A stretch of 18,888 nt of DNA from Phascolarctobacterium_B sp045598345 (lineage in GTDB: Bacteria; Bacillota; Negativicutes; Acidaminococcales; Acidaminococcaceae), in NCBI GenBank assembly GCA_045598345.1, contig JAZLLX010000074.1, positions 1 to 18,888 on the forward strand, written 5' to 3'. Numbering within the stretch: the first letter of the stretch is position 1; every line of letters starts with the position of its first letter. Of this stretch, positions 1 through 6,954 are shown one piece after another. The notes under the pieces were generated by a model that was not told the origin of the DNA, ran no database searches, and saw only the letters and a program-made list of their open reading frames with translations. Position numbers and translations under genes: made by a program.

Positions 1-91
1 GGCAAGAGAAATGTTTATTATTTTTTTACCGAACACCAAAGCCAAACCCTTTCACGAAAAGCAAATCCCATCGCAAAAACGCAATTCCATC

Positions 92-152
92 GCCAAAACC
101 CCTAAAATTTCAACACTTATTCAATACATTTCAAAATTTTAGGTGTTTTGGC
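92..152. repeat. Long inverted repeat (foldback)
   Basis: Arms 92-110 (GCCAAAACCCCTAAAATTT) and 134-152 pair over 19 bases with one mismatch, around a 23-base AT-rich spacer. Just upstream, 61-80 and 81-100 are two imperfect 20-base tandem copies beginning GCAAATCCCATCG and GCAATTCCATCG, and the GCAATTCCA sequence recurs at 151-159. No T-run follows either arm, so this is not a typical intrinsic terminator. No gene is seen in 1-215. Confidence 0.75.
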
Positions 153-215
153 AATTCCAACGGGAAAAAAGGCATGTGAAATCAATTATGAATGAGGAAT
201 CAGGATATAGGGATA

Positions 216-391
216 GTCCGCTTGATGCGAACTTAAGGCCCCTTGGTGAAGGGGCTGGCAGCGATAGGAACATAGGCGGCTGACTGAGGATTGAGAACTT
301 CGCAGTGTGCAATCACCCGTCTTGCCCTTCTATGTTCCTTTAGGCAATCCACCCTCTTCACCAAGAGGGCAAGAGTTCGCACTATGCCAAC
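216..391. repeat. Mosaic repeat, inverted dimer 1
   Basis: Left half: hairpin 1 (216-232, GTCCGC...GCGAAC), hairpin 2 (GCCCCTT 238-244 with AAGGGGC 249-255), then a CAGC/GCTG stem around a GATAGGAACATAGG loop. The right half is the same module on the other strand: a TTGCC/GGCAA stem around CTATGTTCC, a CCCTCTT/AAGAGGG hairpin, and GTTCGCACTATGCCAAC at 375-391. No coding region is supported here. The following stretch 392-504 is AT-rich spacer in which I see nothing specific. Confidence 0.75.
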
Positions 392-504
392 TTCCCTGAC
401 CCCTGACTTGCACCCTTGAATTTGCTAAAAGGGTAAAAAATAGTGTATATTTTTTGAAAAATCACGTAGATTTTTTAATGAATCCGAATTTTGGGTGGTC
501 ACAC

Positions 505-882
505 AACTGATTAGAATAAAAAAAGTCCGCACAATGCGAACTTATTTTCCCGCCCAGGCGTGGGCGGGGTGGATTGCCTATAGGAACATAGAAAGGCAAG
601 ACGGGGTGGGTCGCTCGCTACGACTGAAAAATAAATGTCAAAGAACAAAGAACAAAGAACAAATATGGTAAAATGTTCCTGTGATTAGAATAAGGGCAAA
701 GGATTTAGGAATCAGGATTCAGGGAAAGAACGCATAAAGCGAACCCTCGTCCGCCCATAAAGGGGCGGGGAACCGCCTACGGGAGCGTGTCGGCGGTGGT
801 GGGGTGGGCAATTAGGTTGACACTTTCAATTAGAAATGTGAATTGTGAAATGTGAAATGAAGGTAAAAAGTTCCTGTGATTA
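505..882 (+). repeat. Mosaic repeat, two tandem units
   Basis: Two head-to-tail units. Unit one starts with a partial terminal motif (TGATTAGAATAA, about 508), then GTCCGC...GCGAAC, a CCGCCC/GGGCGG hairpin, and stem TTGCCT 574-579 with AGGCAA 594-599 around the loop ATAGGAACATAGAA. It ends at the terminal motif 666-687 (core GTTCCTGTGATTA). Unit two ends at the terminal motif 861-882, giving a motif-to-motif spacing of 195 bp. Its third stem is ACCGCC 772-777 with GGCGGT 792-797. CAAAGAA is repeated three times at 639-659. Confidence 0.8.
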
Positions 883-1080
883 TATAACAAGTTACAGGAA
901 CATAAATAGCCCCCGCCCTTGCGGGGGCTGGCGCCCATAGGAACATAGAAAGGCGACTGGGGGTGCGGATTACGCAGAGAACTTGTTACTGCCTAATCGC
1001 TCACCCCGCCGGTCCACGTTCCAGTATCGGCCCTCCCCTCCCAAAAGGAAGGGGTAATTTAATTATAATCACAGGAACAT
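861..1080. repeat. Mosaic repeat, AGCCCCCGC variant
   Basis: Runs from a terminal motif at 861-882 to an inverted terminal motif at 1066-1080 (TAATCACAGGAACAT). It contains the hairpin AGCCCCCGC-CCTT-GCGGGGGCT, then a CGCC/GGCG stem around CATAGGAACATAGAAA, the text CTGGGGGTGCGGATTACGCAG, and an inverted half with a GCCG/CGGC stem around CACGTTCCAGTAT. A sister copy with the same hairpin and the same GGGGGTGCGGATTACGCAG text lies at 14517-14735. Confidence 0.75.
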
Positions 1081-1410
1081 CAAATTAATTAAAAGTTAAA
1101 AATTAAAAATGAAAAATTATGGTAAAAAGTTCCTGTGATTAAAATAAAAAAGTCCGCACAATGCGAACTTCTTTCCCTCTTTCTTAAAGAGGGGGGACCG
1201 CTTGCGGTGGGAGTTTTTGCATTATGCGAAGCATTCATAAACTTTAAGTTTTAAGATTTTATCTTTTCATTAGCGACAGCGTAATTGCTCACCCCACCAC
1301 CGTCCTTCTATGTTCCTTTAGACGGTCCCCCGCCCCTTTAGGTGCGGACGAGGGTTCGCAAAACCCCGCACACCCGAAACCCAAAATCTAATCACAGGAA
1401 CATTTTACCA
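1066..1410. repeat. 345-bp direct repeat, copy A (left of the Rpn gene)
   Basis: Begins with TAATCACAGGAACATCAAAT. Terminal motifs at 1120-1141 and 1389-1410 are inverted with respect to each other and bound a 291-bp inverted dimer. Inside are hairpin 1, a CCCTCTTT/AAAGAGGG hairpin, ACCGC-TT-GCGGT, a central AT-rich spacer, and the opposing half with an ACCGTC/GACGGT stem around CTTCTATGTTCCTTTA. Copy B at 2599-2943 has the same length and order with scattered substitutions. The region 1411-1514 is low-complexity CTAATT/CCCTAA text with no gene. Confidence 0.85.
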
Positions 1411-1514
1411 TCATTCCTAATTGCTAATTGCTAATTCTCCCTAAGCCCTCGGCCTTAAGCCCTAATATCACCCTTTCACCTTTTCATACTTTCATCCTCT
1501 AACCTGACCCCTAA

Positions 1515-2465
1515 TCATCCCATCACCAATGCCACACCACATTCCTTAGACAACTTCTGCAACTGCTCCAAGGAAAGTTTTGTGAATTTTTGAATCATGC
1601 TGATTGGAGTTTTCTCTTTTATCATTTCCACAGCAACCGCAACAAACCCTTCCGCACGCCCTCTTGCCTCACCTTCTGCAATACCTTCCGCACGGCCTTC
1701 TGCCCTGCCTTCCGCACGACCCTCCGCACGACCTTCCCTTATACCTTCATTTTTGTACCTTCTGAACAAGTTACCCATTTTTACTTTACCTCCTTTGTCA
1801 ATTTCTTCATCACGAAACAAATTGGTTACATCTTCTTCTTTTGACACCGCCTGTAAAAGTTTCAGTATCTCGTCCACATGTTTCAGTTCCCGTGAACTGA
1901 ACTCCACTTTCCTGCCTGTCCGCTGTGCTACGAAGAATTTCGCCACGTCTTTGAAGTCACTGGTGAATTTTTCTATTGTTTCATCATCCAAATATGCCAC
2001 TTCCACCACGTTAATTTTATAGTCGTTGACATATTTTTCCAATCCTTCCGGCACTTTCAGCCGTTCCAGCAGTGTTGTGTATTTGTTCCAACGCTGACTG
2101 CCGAAATACAATACAAGTGTTATTACAGGGTAGCGGTGGCGTTTGTTTTTGCCTTCCGTCAGTTGTCCTCTATAAACTGCCCCGTCATAGCCGATAACCC
2201 TCAACACCATATCCTTGTCAATTTTGGTTTGGTTTTCCAGTCCGCACAATGCCAGTCGGATATTGCCTTTTTTCCAAAATTTTGCCACATCCCGTTCCTG
2301 TTCGTGCAGTTTGTCGTCAAATTTGTATTGCGATACTGTGGTTGCATCCTGTAATGAACGGGGATGTACCACCCTTTTGCCGTCAAAGAGCAGTACATTC
2401 ATAATGTCCGCAAACACGTCATTATACGCTTCTAAAGTTTTTTCCGTTACGTCTTTATCCGCCAT
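1515..2465 (-). CDS. Rpn family recombination-promoting nuclease / putative transposase (PD-(D/E)XK)
   Basis: 316 residues, a usual length for Rpn proteins. The N-terminal two thirds fit the PD-(D/E)XK nuclease fold: FADIMNVLLFDG near residue 18, then LALCGLENQTKIDKDM (residues 71-86) leading into LRVIGYDGAVYRG, which matches the family's E-x-Q core, and the RYPVITLVLYFG strand (111-122). Residues 241-273 are a GRAE/GIAE tetrapeptide repeat (DNA 1647-1745, 12-base period), followed by a conserved C-terminal helical segment. The start ATG has an AGGAG site 7 bases upstream. Members are known as DNA endonucleases that promote RecA-independent recombination; that role is inferred here from family. 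The gene stands alone between two direct repeat copies. Family call is confident; activity is not shown. Confidence 0.85.
   Translation of the reverse strand: MADKDVTEKTLEAYNDVFADIMNVLLFDGKRVVHPRSLQDATTVSQYKFDDKLHEQERDVAKFWKKGNIRLALCGLENQTKIDKDMVLRVIGYDGAVYRGQLTEGKNKRHRYPVITLVLYFGSQRWNKYTTLLERLKVPEGLEKYVNDYKINVVEVAYLDDETIEKFTSDFKDVAKFFVAQRTGRKVEFSSRELKHVDEILKLLQAVSKEEDVTNLFRDEEIDKGGKVKMGNLFRRYKNEGIREGRAEGRAEGRAEGRAEGIAEGEARGRAEGFVAVAVEMIKEKTPISMIQKFTKLSLEQLQKLSKECGVALVMG
1647..1745 (-). repeat. In-frame 12-base tandem repeat encoding GRAE/GIAE units
   Basis: Degenerate 12-base units, read on the plus strand as CCTTCCGCACGG and relatives, encode the tetrapeptide repeat in the Rpn-like protein. 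Such tracts change unit number by slippage without breaking the frame, and length variation here is characteristic of the family. Confidence 0.8.
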
Positions 2466-2490
2466 AAAACACTCCTGAAATCATATATTT

Positions 2491-2519
2491 ATTTTACAAC
2501 AAATTTGAGTTCAATGCAA
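2491..2519 (-). promoter_or_regulatory. Promoter of the Rpn-like gene
   Basis: On the minus strand, TTGCAT (2514-2519) and TAAAAT (2491-2496) are separated by 17 bases, with the start codon 25 bases downstream of the -10 box. The -35 box matches the consensus at only three positions, so the call is moderate. Confidence 0.5.
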
Positions 2520-2598
2520 GGGGAATTCCGCAAATACGGGCAAAGGAATCAGGATTCAGGAATTAAGGGAAGTACGCTTTATGCCAACTCCCCTACTA

Positions 2599-2943
2599 TA
2601 ATCACAGGAACATCAAATCAGTTAAAAGTTAAAAGCTTAAATCTTAAAACTATGGTAAAAAGTTCCTGTGATTAAAATAAAAAGCCCGCTTAATGCGAAC
2701 TTTTTTCCCTCTTTCTTAAAGAGGGGGGGACCGCTTGCGGTGGGAGTTTTTGCATTATGCAAAGCATTCATAAACTTTAAGCTTTAAGTTTTTATCTTTT
2801 CATTAGCGTCAGCGTAATTGCTCACCCCACCACCGTCTTTCTATGTTCCTTTAGACGGTCCCCCGCCCCTTTATGGGCGGACGAGGGTTCGCAAAACCCC
2901 GCACACCTGAAACCCAAATTATAATCACCGGAACATATTACCA
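2599..2943. repeat. 345-bp direct repeat, copy B (right of the Rpn gene)
   Basis: Same orientation, length and module order as copy A at 1066-1410. It runs from TAATCACAGGAACATCAAAT through a terminal motif at 2653-2674 to the inverted motif at 2922-2943 (TAATCACCGGAACATATT). Upstream, 2572-2588 (GTACGCTTTATGCCAAC) is a detached hairpin-1 remnant. Downstream, 2946-2980 carries TTACGCGTTGCGAATTACGC, a short text found again at 18010-18040. Confidence 0.85.
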
Positions 2944-3021
2944 CAGTTACGCGTTACGCGTTGCGAATTACGCGTTATATCCTTCCCTATATCCTGATTC
3001 CTAATTCCTTTATCCTGAAAC

Positions 3022-4128
3022 CTACCTCTGCCTCAAAAACAACCCATATCTGTTGAGGTAGTCCTCTTTCATGCAGACGGAAAGGGAGCGTTTTTCAAGG
3101 TTGTAGATTGCTGTCCAGAGGGTGCTGAGGTTTTTGGCAATTACTTCCTTGGCGTTTTCCTTGTCCTTTTCCGGGTTCACGCTTTGCAGCCAGTCCATAC
3201 ATTGTTGTTCTGTGGGATATTTGGTTTTCTTGAAATATTTTTCCAATGTCTTCACTCTGGCAAATCCGTTCTCCCCCGGCGCTTCCACCGCCGGCGTTAC
3301 CCAATAATTTGCTGTGGTTTGGTGTTTAGCCGTAAAGGCCTTGGGCATCGCCATAAACTGATTGTTCACATATTCCACCACCGCACTGTCACCATAGGCA
3401 TCATTAATCAACCAATGGAAGGAAACATTTTTGTCGGCGAAAGCCATTTTAACATCTAATTTTTCAAATTTTTCCAAAGCGTCCTGCACGCTGCGGGCAT
3501 TGTCCAGCATATAGCGGGGAATCAAGCCGCTGAAAATCTTTTGCATACCATTATCCACCGGGTTGCTGTAGCCGGGCACCAAGAGGGTGGCAATGGAAAA
3601 GCCCTTTTCGTTCACACCGCTCATTACCAAAAAGGGACTGTAAAGCACCGCTTCCTGCCCTTCCAAACTGGAAACGAAAGCATCCTTGGTCATGCCGACC
3701 CAACCCATGTCCGCAATGCCCACGCTGGCATATTTGCCGGGGGCAGTGGTGTGCACCACCATGCAGGCCCGCTCGTCTTTTGACATATCGTAGTTATGCC
3801 CTAACAGGGGATAATTTTCCGGGTTCACGGCGGTCAGGGCAGTACAAGCAAAACTGCAGGGCAATGCTTTGTAGCGGAAATTGCTTTGGGGCAGAAGCAA
3901 CTTCTGCACCGTGCTTTGCAAGGCCTCCGCCGTCAGGGGTTCCGCCGCCAGCACCTTGTCCAGCTGGTAATCCGCTTTGTACTGGATTTCATAGAGATAG
4001 CCCTGCTTGTCCACTCGCCGCAAAGTGCCGATGGTGGCCTGCTGTTCCGCAGTGTGATAACCCGCCAAAGCACAGGCGGTGCAGAGCAAAAAACTCAAAG
4101 TTCCCAAAAGTACCTGTAATTTTTTCAT
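3022..4128 (-). CDS. Exported linear-amide C-N hydrolase (choloylglycine hydrolase / acyl-CoA:6-APA acyltransferase-like, Ntn fold)
   Basis: 368 residues. Residues 1-22 form a signal peptide (MKK, hydrophobic core, ALA before G23), so the enzyme is probably exported. There is no good lipobox, although C19 sits nearby. The segment CTALTAVNPENYPLLGHNYD (95-114) resembles the N-terminal nucleophile region of Ntn amide hydrolases, with C95 as candidate nucleophile after removal of a propeptide and the GHNYD turn where relatives have GRNFD. The family cleaves bile-salt, penicillin or acyl-homoserine-lactone amides; the substrate here cannot be told. The start ATG overlaps the mnmA stop by 4 bases (ATGA), so translation is likely coupled to mnmA, an odd pairing functionally. 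Confidence 0.72.
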   Translation of the reverse strand: MKKLQVLLGTLSFLLCTACALAGYHTAEQQATIGTLRRVDKQGYLYEIQYKADYQLDKVLAAEPLTAEALQSTVQKLLLPQSNFRYKALPCSFACTALTAVNPENYPLLGHNYDMSKDERACMVVHTTAPGKYASVGIADMGWVGMTKDAFVSSLEGQEAVLYSPFLVMSGVNEKGFSIATLLVPGYSNPVDNGMQKIFSGLIPRYMLDNARSVQDALEKFEKLDVKMAFADKNVSFHWLINDAYGDSAVVEYVNNQFMAMPKAFTAKHQTTANYWVTPAVEAPGENGFARVKTLEKYFKKTKYPTEQQCMDWLQSVNPEKDKENAKEVIAKNLSTLWTAIYNLEKRSLSVCMKEDYLNRYGLFLRQR

Positions 4129-5144
4129 TTGATAATTCCTCCTCCAAGTATTTTTTCATCTTCATAAAACACTATTCCCTGACCCGGCGTAATTGCCCGT
4201 TGGGGTTCGGCAAACTGCACTTTTGCGCCCCCCTCCTGCAATTCCACCTCACAGGGCATATCCTTTGCCTTGTAGCGTATTTTGGCGCTGCAGGCAAATT
4301 TATTTTCCGTTGGATTGATAAAATTAAGATGTTCTGCAAAAAGTTCCCTGCTAAAAAGTTCTTCGTTCTTGCCCAAAATTACCGCATTGGTGGCAGGATT
4401 TTTTCCCACCACATAGAGTGGATGCTCCCACGCAATTCCCAACCCTTTTCTTTGGCCGATGGTGTAGCAGGCAGTGCCACGGTGCTTGCCAATCTTCCTG
4501 CCATCCCTCAGTTCAAAATTGCCGGCATGACTGTGGCGGAGTCCAACCTCCTGCAAAACTTTTTCATAATCTCCCTCCGGCACAAAGCAAATGTCCTGGC
4601 TGTCCGACTTGTGGGCCACCTCTATGCCCGCCGCCGCCGCCATGGCCCGGATTTCCTCTTTGGTATATTCCCCCAAGGGCAGGTAGAGATGCTGCAACTG
4701 CTCCTGTGTTAAGGAATACAAAACATAACTTTGGTCCTTCGCCACATCCTTGGCACGGAGCAGGACTTTCTGCCCCTTTTCTTCCCCAATTCGGGCATAA
4801 TGTCCCGTGGCAAAACCCTCACAGCCAAAGTCCCGCATATATTCCATTAAAATACCGAACTTGATACAACGATTGCAGGTCAGGCAAGGGTTGGGAGTAC
4901 GCCCCCGGTCATATTCTTGCACAAAGGGCAGAATTACTTGGGTGCGAAATTCCTTTGTCAAATCAACGCTGTGATGCTCAATGCCCAACTTGGCACAAAC
5001 TTTTTGGGCATCCAAAATATCTTTAGGGTCCGCCCCCTGCCACATTTTGGCGGTGCAGCCCACTAATTCATAACCCTGTTTTTTTAGTAATAAAGCCGTT
5101 ACGGCGGAGTCCACTCCTCCGGACATGGCAACTAAAATTTTCAT
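4125..5144 (-). CDS. mnmA: tRNA-specific 2-thiouridylase MnmA
   Basis: 339 residues, slightly shorter than the usual about 360. MnmA adenylates U34 of tRNA-Lys, -Glu and -Gln and installs the 2-thio group in the cytoplasm. The PP-loop SGGVDS is at residues 8-13. The first catalytic cysteine lies in NPCLTCNRCIKFG (C90, where E. coli has C102) and the second in SDSQDICFVPEGDY (C186). The GHYARI and TIGQRKGLGI segments are also typical. The first loop is a CxxCxxC (C87, C90, C93) rather than the DxxC of the E. coli form. Transcription starts from a near-consensus promoter so close to the ATG that the message should be almost leaderless. Confidence 0.95.
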   Translation of the reverse strand: MKILVAMSGGVDSAVTALLLKKQGYELVGCTAKMWQGADPKDILDAQKVCAKLGIEHHSVDLTKEFRTQVILPFVQEYDRGRTPNPCLTCNRCIKFGILMEYMRDFGCEGFATGHYARIGEEKGQKVLLRAKDVAKDQSYVLYSLTQEQLQHLYLPLGEYTKEEIRAMAAAAGIEVAHKSDSQDICFVPEGDYEKVLQEVGLRHSHAGNFELRDGRKIGKHRGTACYTIGQRKGLGIAWEHPLYVVGKNPATNAVILGKNEELFSRELFAEHLNFINPTENKFACSAKIRYKAKDMPCEVELQEGGAKVQFAEPQRAITPGQGIVFYEDEKILGGGIIK

Positions 5145-5152
5145 CGTTTAAA

Positions 5153-5181
5153 ATTATAGCAAAAATTTTTATTTTTGCCAA
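5153..5181 (-). promoter_or_regulatory. mnmA promoter
   Basis: On the minus strand TTGGCA (5176-5181), a 17-base spacer and TATAAT (5153-5158). Only 8 bases (5145-5152) separate the -10 box from the mnmA ATG, and they contain no ribosome binding site. The predicted start of transcription is therefore at or within a few bases of the initiation codon. Confidence 0.8.
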
Positions 5182-5210
5182 TTGAAAAGAATAGGAAAAA
5201 GTTATATAAT
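5182..5210 (+). promoter_or_regulatory. Promoter of the small gene and tRNA-Arg
   Basis: TTGAAA (5182-5187), 17-base spacer, TATAAT (5205-5210). Its -35 box directly abuts the -35 box of the opposing mnmA promoter. Transcription would begin near 5217. Confidence 0.8.
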
Positions 5211-5234
5211 ATACCGTTGGAAAAAGGAGAAACT

Positions 5235-5573
5235 ATGAACCTGAAACGCAACGAAACAGAATTCCATAAATATCTCAGCAAATTTCAGGCGGACCCGGAT
5301 CTGACCAAAATCCTCAACTCTGTTACCTTTAACGAACTTTTCAACGAAAAGTTTCTTCAGGAACACAGCAAATGGAAAGATATGAACGATTTGGTCTATC
5401 GTGGGGACTTTGGCATTATGACACTCTTGGAAGTGGAAAATGTCAATCAGGATGCCTGGAACGCCTATGTGGCAAAAAACACGGAGTGCGAAACCTGGCA
5501 CCAGTTTGGGAAACTCGCCATGTTGCACTGGATGAGGGAAAAATATAAAGCGTGGAAGAAAACTAAAAAATGA
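5235..5573 (+). CDS. Small protein of unknown function (112 aa)
   Basis: The start at 5235 is chosen because AAAGGAGA lies at 5223-5230, just upstream; a longer reading from 5175 would begin upstream of the promoter's own -35 box. The protein is soluble, charged and rich in aromatic residues, with no membrane segment or signal peptide. It begins MNLKRNETEFHKYL, has a tryptophan-rich second half (W68, ETWHQFGKLAMLHWMREKYKAW) and ends in a basic KKTKK tail. I do not recognise a family. It is divergent from mnmA and ends 10 bases before tRNA-Arg, with which it is probably cotranscribed. A good promoter, ribosome binding site and codon use support a real gene. Confidence 0.75.
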   Translation: MNLKRNETEFHKYLSKFQADPDLTKILNSVTFNELFNEKFLQEHSKWKDMNDLVYRGDFGIMTLLEVENVNQDAWNAYVAKNTECETWHQFGKLAMLHWMREKYKAWKKTKK

Positions 5574-5583
5574 CGATACAAAT

Positions 5584-5660
5584 GACTTTGTAGCTCAGTT
5601 GGATAGAGCACCTGCCTCCTAAGCAGGGGGTCGTGGGTTCAACTCCCGCCAAGGTCACCA
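5584..5660 (+). tRNA. tRNA-Arg (anticodon CCT)
   Basis: 77 bases with encoded CCA. The acceptor stem GACTTTG/CAAGGTC has one G-U pair, the D arm is GCTC...GAGC, and the anticodon stem CCTGC/GCAGG encloses loop CTCCTAA. The T arm is GTGGG-TTCAACT-CCCGC. A20 in the D loop (GGATA) is an arginine identity element. It reads AGG codons and lies 10 bases after the stop of the small gene. Confidence 0.95.
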
Positions 5661-5668
5661 AAACTAAT

Positions 5669-5694
5669 AACCCTTCAGCACTTGCCGGAGGGTT
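5669..5694 (+). promoter_or_regulatory. Hairpin between tRNA-Arg and the phosphoribosyltransferase gene
   Basis: AACCCTTC and GGAGGGTT form an 8-base stem with one G-U pair around a 10-base loop. It is followed by AAAATCTGTT rather than a T-run, so it is a weak terminator at best and may instead mark tRNA processing. The downstream gene has its own strong GGGAGGG ribosome binding site at 5708-5714. Confidence 0.45.
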
Positions 5695-5720
5695 AAAATC
5701 TGTTATAGGGAGGGTATGCA

Positions 5721-6812
5721 ATGTTTAAGAAACTGAAAGGCGTGGATTTGGTTCAGGAACTGAAACACAAAAAAGCCACTCTTTACCGGCTGGATGCCAA
5801 ACATCTTATCAATCATTATTATGTAGTAACAAGTCCTTTTACTTCCAAACTTTTGAATTCCCCGGAAGTTATTGGTTTTGAGTGCTACGATTGTATGTGC
5901 AATCCCACCAAAATAACCTTGGACTATTTCAACAAGAAAAATATCATCCAGGGTGCCAGCGTGCTGACCATTCTCCGTGGCGGTTTGAACTATCCTTTGG
6001 AAGAATGTTGTTACCGCAGCGGCATTAAGATTCACGATGTCAATTTCCTTTCCTGTGAACGGGTTTTTGAAGGGGAAGTTATTGTAGGATTGGATATAAA
6101 ATACAAAAAGTTGGATATTATTGACAAAGGCACTTTGATTATCGGTGATATTGTTGCCACCGGCGACACCATGGTGAAATGCCTGAAATATGTTGTGAAG
6201 GAATACCGCAAGGCAGGGGCAAGTTTGCGGAACATTATTTTCTTCACCATCGGGGGCAATATGGGTATCACCATTATGGAAAACCTGACGGAAGAACTGC
6301 AAATGTACTGGCCCGATTTTGAAGGTTTCTACTGCGTTTATCATGAGGGTATTTTCAGTAACTATGTGGATAAGGGCGTGCTGGGCATTCAACTGCCCTA
6401 TGTGGATTTCTACTGGAAGGATGCCATCCTTGCGCCGGAATACCGGGAGCAGACCTTGAACAATGACAATGCCCTTTTTGAAAAATGTACTATCTATGAC
6501 GGTGGTGCCAGACGCTACGAAATCCCCGACCATTATAAAGAAGTTTCCGAATACTGGGAAAATGTTTTGCAGATTGCGGACAAGGTGAATTTTAAGGACT
6601 TTATTGATGAAAAGATTGGCTACCCCACTCCGGTTGGCTACGGTGAATGGCTGGAATTGAACCACTACAACGCTTTGGACAGCGACCTGACCCACCGGCT
6701 TTATGAACAGGAGCAGGCATATCTGGAGAAGAACAGCCACCGCAGTTTGAAGGAGATTGCCTCCACCCGGCTTAAAGAGTTCCAAAATGCAGTAGGCATT
6801 TATAATAAATGA
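5721..6812 (+). CDS. Phosphoribosyltransferase-like protein (type I PRTase fold)
   Basis: 363 residues, cytoplasmic. The segment GTLIIGDIVATGDT (137-150) fits the PRPP-binding loop of type I phosphoribosyltransferases, with one of the two usual acidic residues replaced by glycine (GD instead of DD). TILRGGLNYPLEECCYRSG (83-101) matches the preceding strand and loop seen in uracil-type enzymes. The protein is longer than ordinary salvage PRTases (about 180-210 residues); residues 200-363 are an extra charged region without a recognised motif. The cytosine permease gene follows in the same direction after 142 bases, which suggests a nucleobase salvage role. Substrate is unknown. Start chosen by GGGAGGG six bases upstream. 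Confidence 0.7.
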   Translation: MFKKLKGVDLVQELKHKKATLYRLDAKHLINHYYVVTSPFTSKLLNSPEVIGFECYDCMCNPTKITLDYFNKKNIIQGASVLTILRGGLNYPLEECCYRSGIKIHDVNFLSCERVFEGEVIVGLDIKYKKLDIIDKGTLIIGDIVATGDTMVKCLKYVVKEYRKAGASLRNIIFFTIGGNMGITIMENLTEELQMYWPDFEGFYCVYHEGIFSNYVDKGVLGIQLPYVDFYWKDAILAPEYREQTLNNDNALFEKCTIYDGGARRYEIPDHYKEVSEYWENVLQIADKVNFKDFIDEKIGYPTPVGYGEWLELNHYNALDSDLTHRLYEQEQAYLEKNSHRSLKEIASTRLKEFQNAVGIYNK

Positions 6813-6933
6813 GTAATTAGTAATGAATAATGAGTAATTAAGGAAAAATGTTCCTGTAACTAAATTTAATCGGTAATTTTCGCTTTGCGAAAATTGTCCA
6901 TAATTACTCATTACTAATTACTAATTACTAATT
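6811..6933. repeat. AT-rich foldback between the PRTase gene and codB
   Basis: Outer arms are TAATTAGTAATGAATAATGA text at 6811-6840 and its near complement at 6901-6933 (repeated TAATTACT). Inside are a degenerate terminal motif (GGAAAAATGTTCCTGTAACT, about 6842-6861) and a perfect 9-base hairpin AATTTTCGC-TTT-GCGAAAATT at 6875-6895. No T-run follows. The element could be a decayed member of the dispersed family, or it could form an mRNA structure just before the codB ribosome binding site. Confidence 0.6.
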
Positions 6934-6954
6934 GAATTTAAGGAGGAAATTAAA

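Noticed and set aside
216..1410. CRISPR array
   Set aside because: The repeats are long, palindromic at several levels and of mixed orientation, without regular short repeats and unique spacers, and no cas genes are present.
3780..4712. Plus-strand open frame of 310 codons
   Set aside because: It is antisense to the hydrolase and mnmA, both clearly homologous to known families; its translation is rich in Cys, Pro and Arg with no motif.
5669..5694. Intrinsic terminator after tRNA-Arg
   Set aside because: The hairpin has a short stem with a G-U pair and no following T-run, so it was kept only as a hairpin.
5703..6911. Minus-strand open frame of 402 codons
   Set aside because: It covers the phosphoribosyltransferase-like gene on the other strand and has no ribosome binding site or recognisable domain.
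6813..6954. Sigma-54 (-24/-12) promoter for codB, prompted by the AcoR-like regulator
   Set aside because: No TGGCAC-n5-TTGC-like sequence was found, and the regulator lacks GAFTGA.
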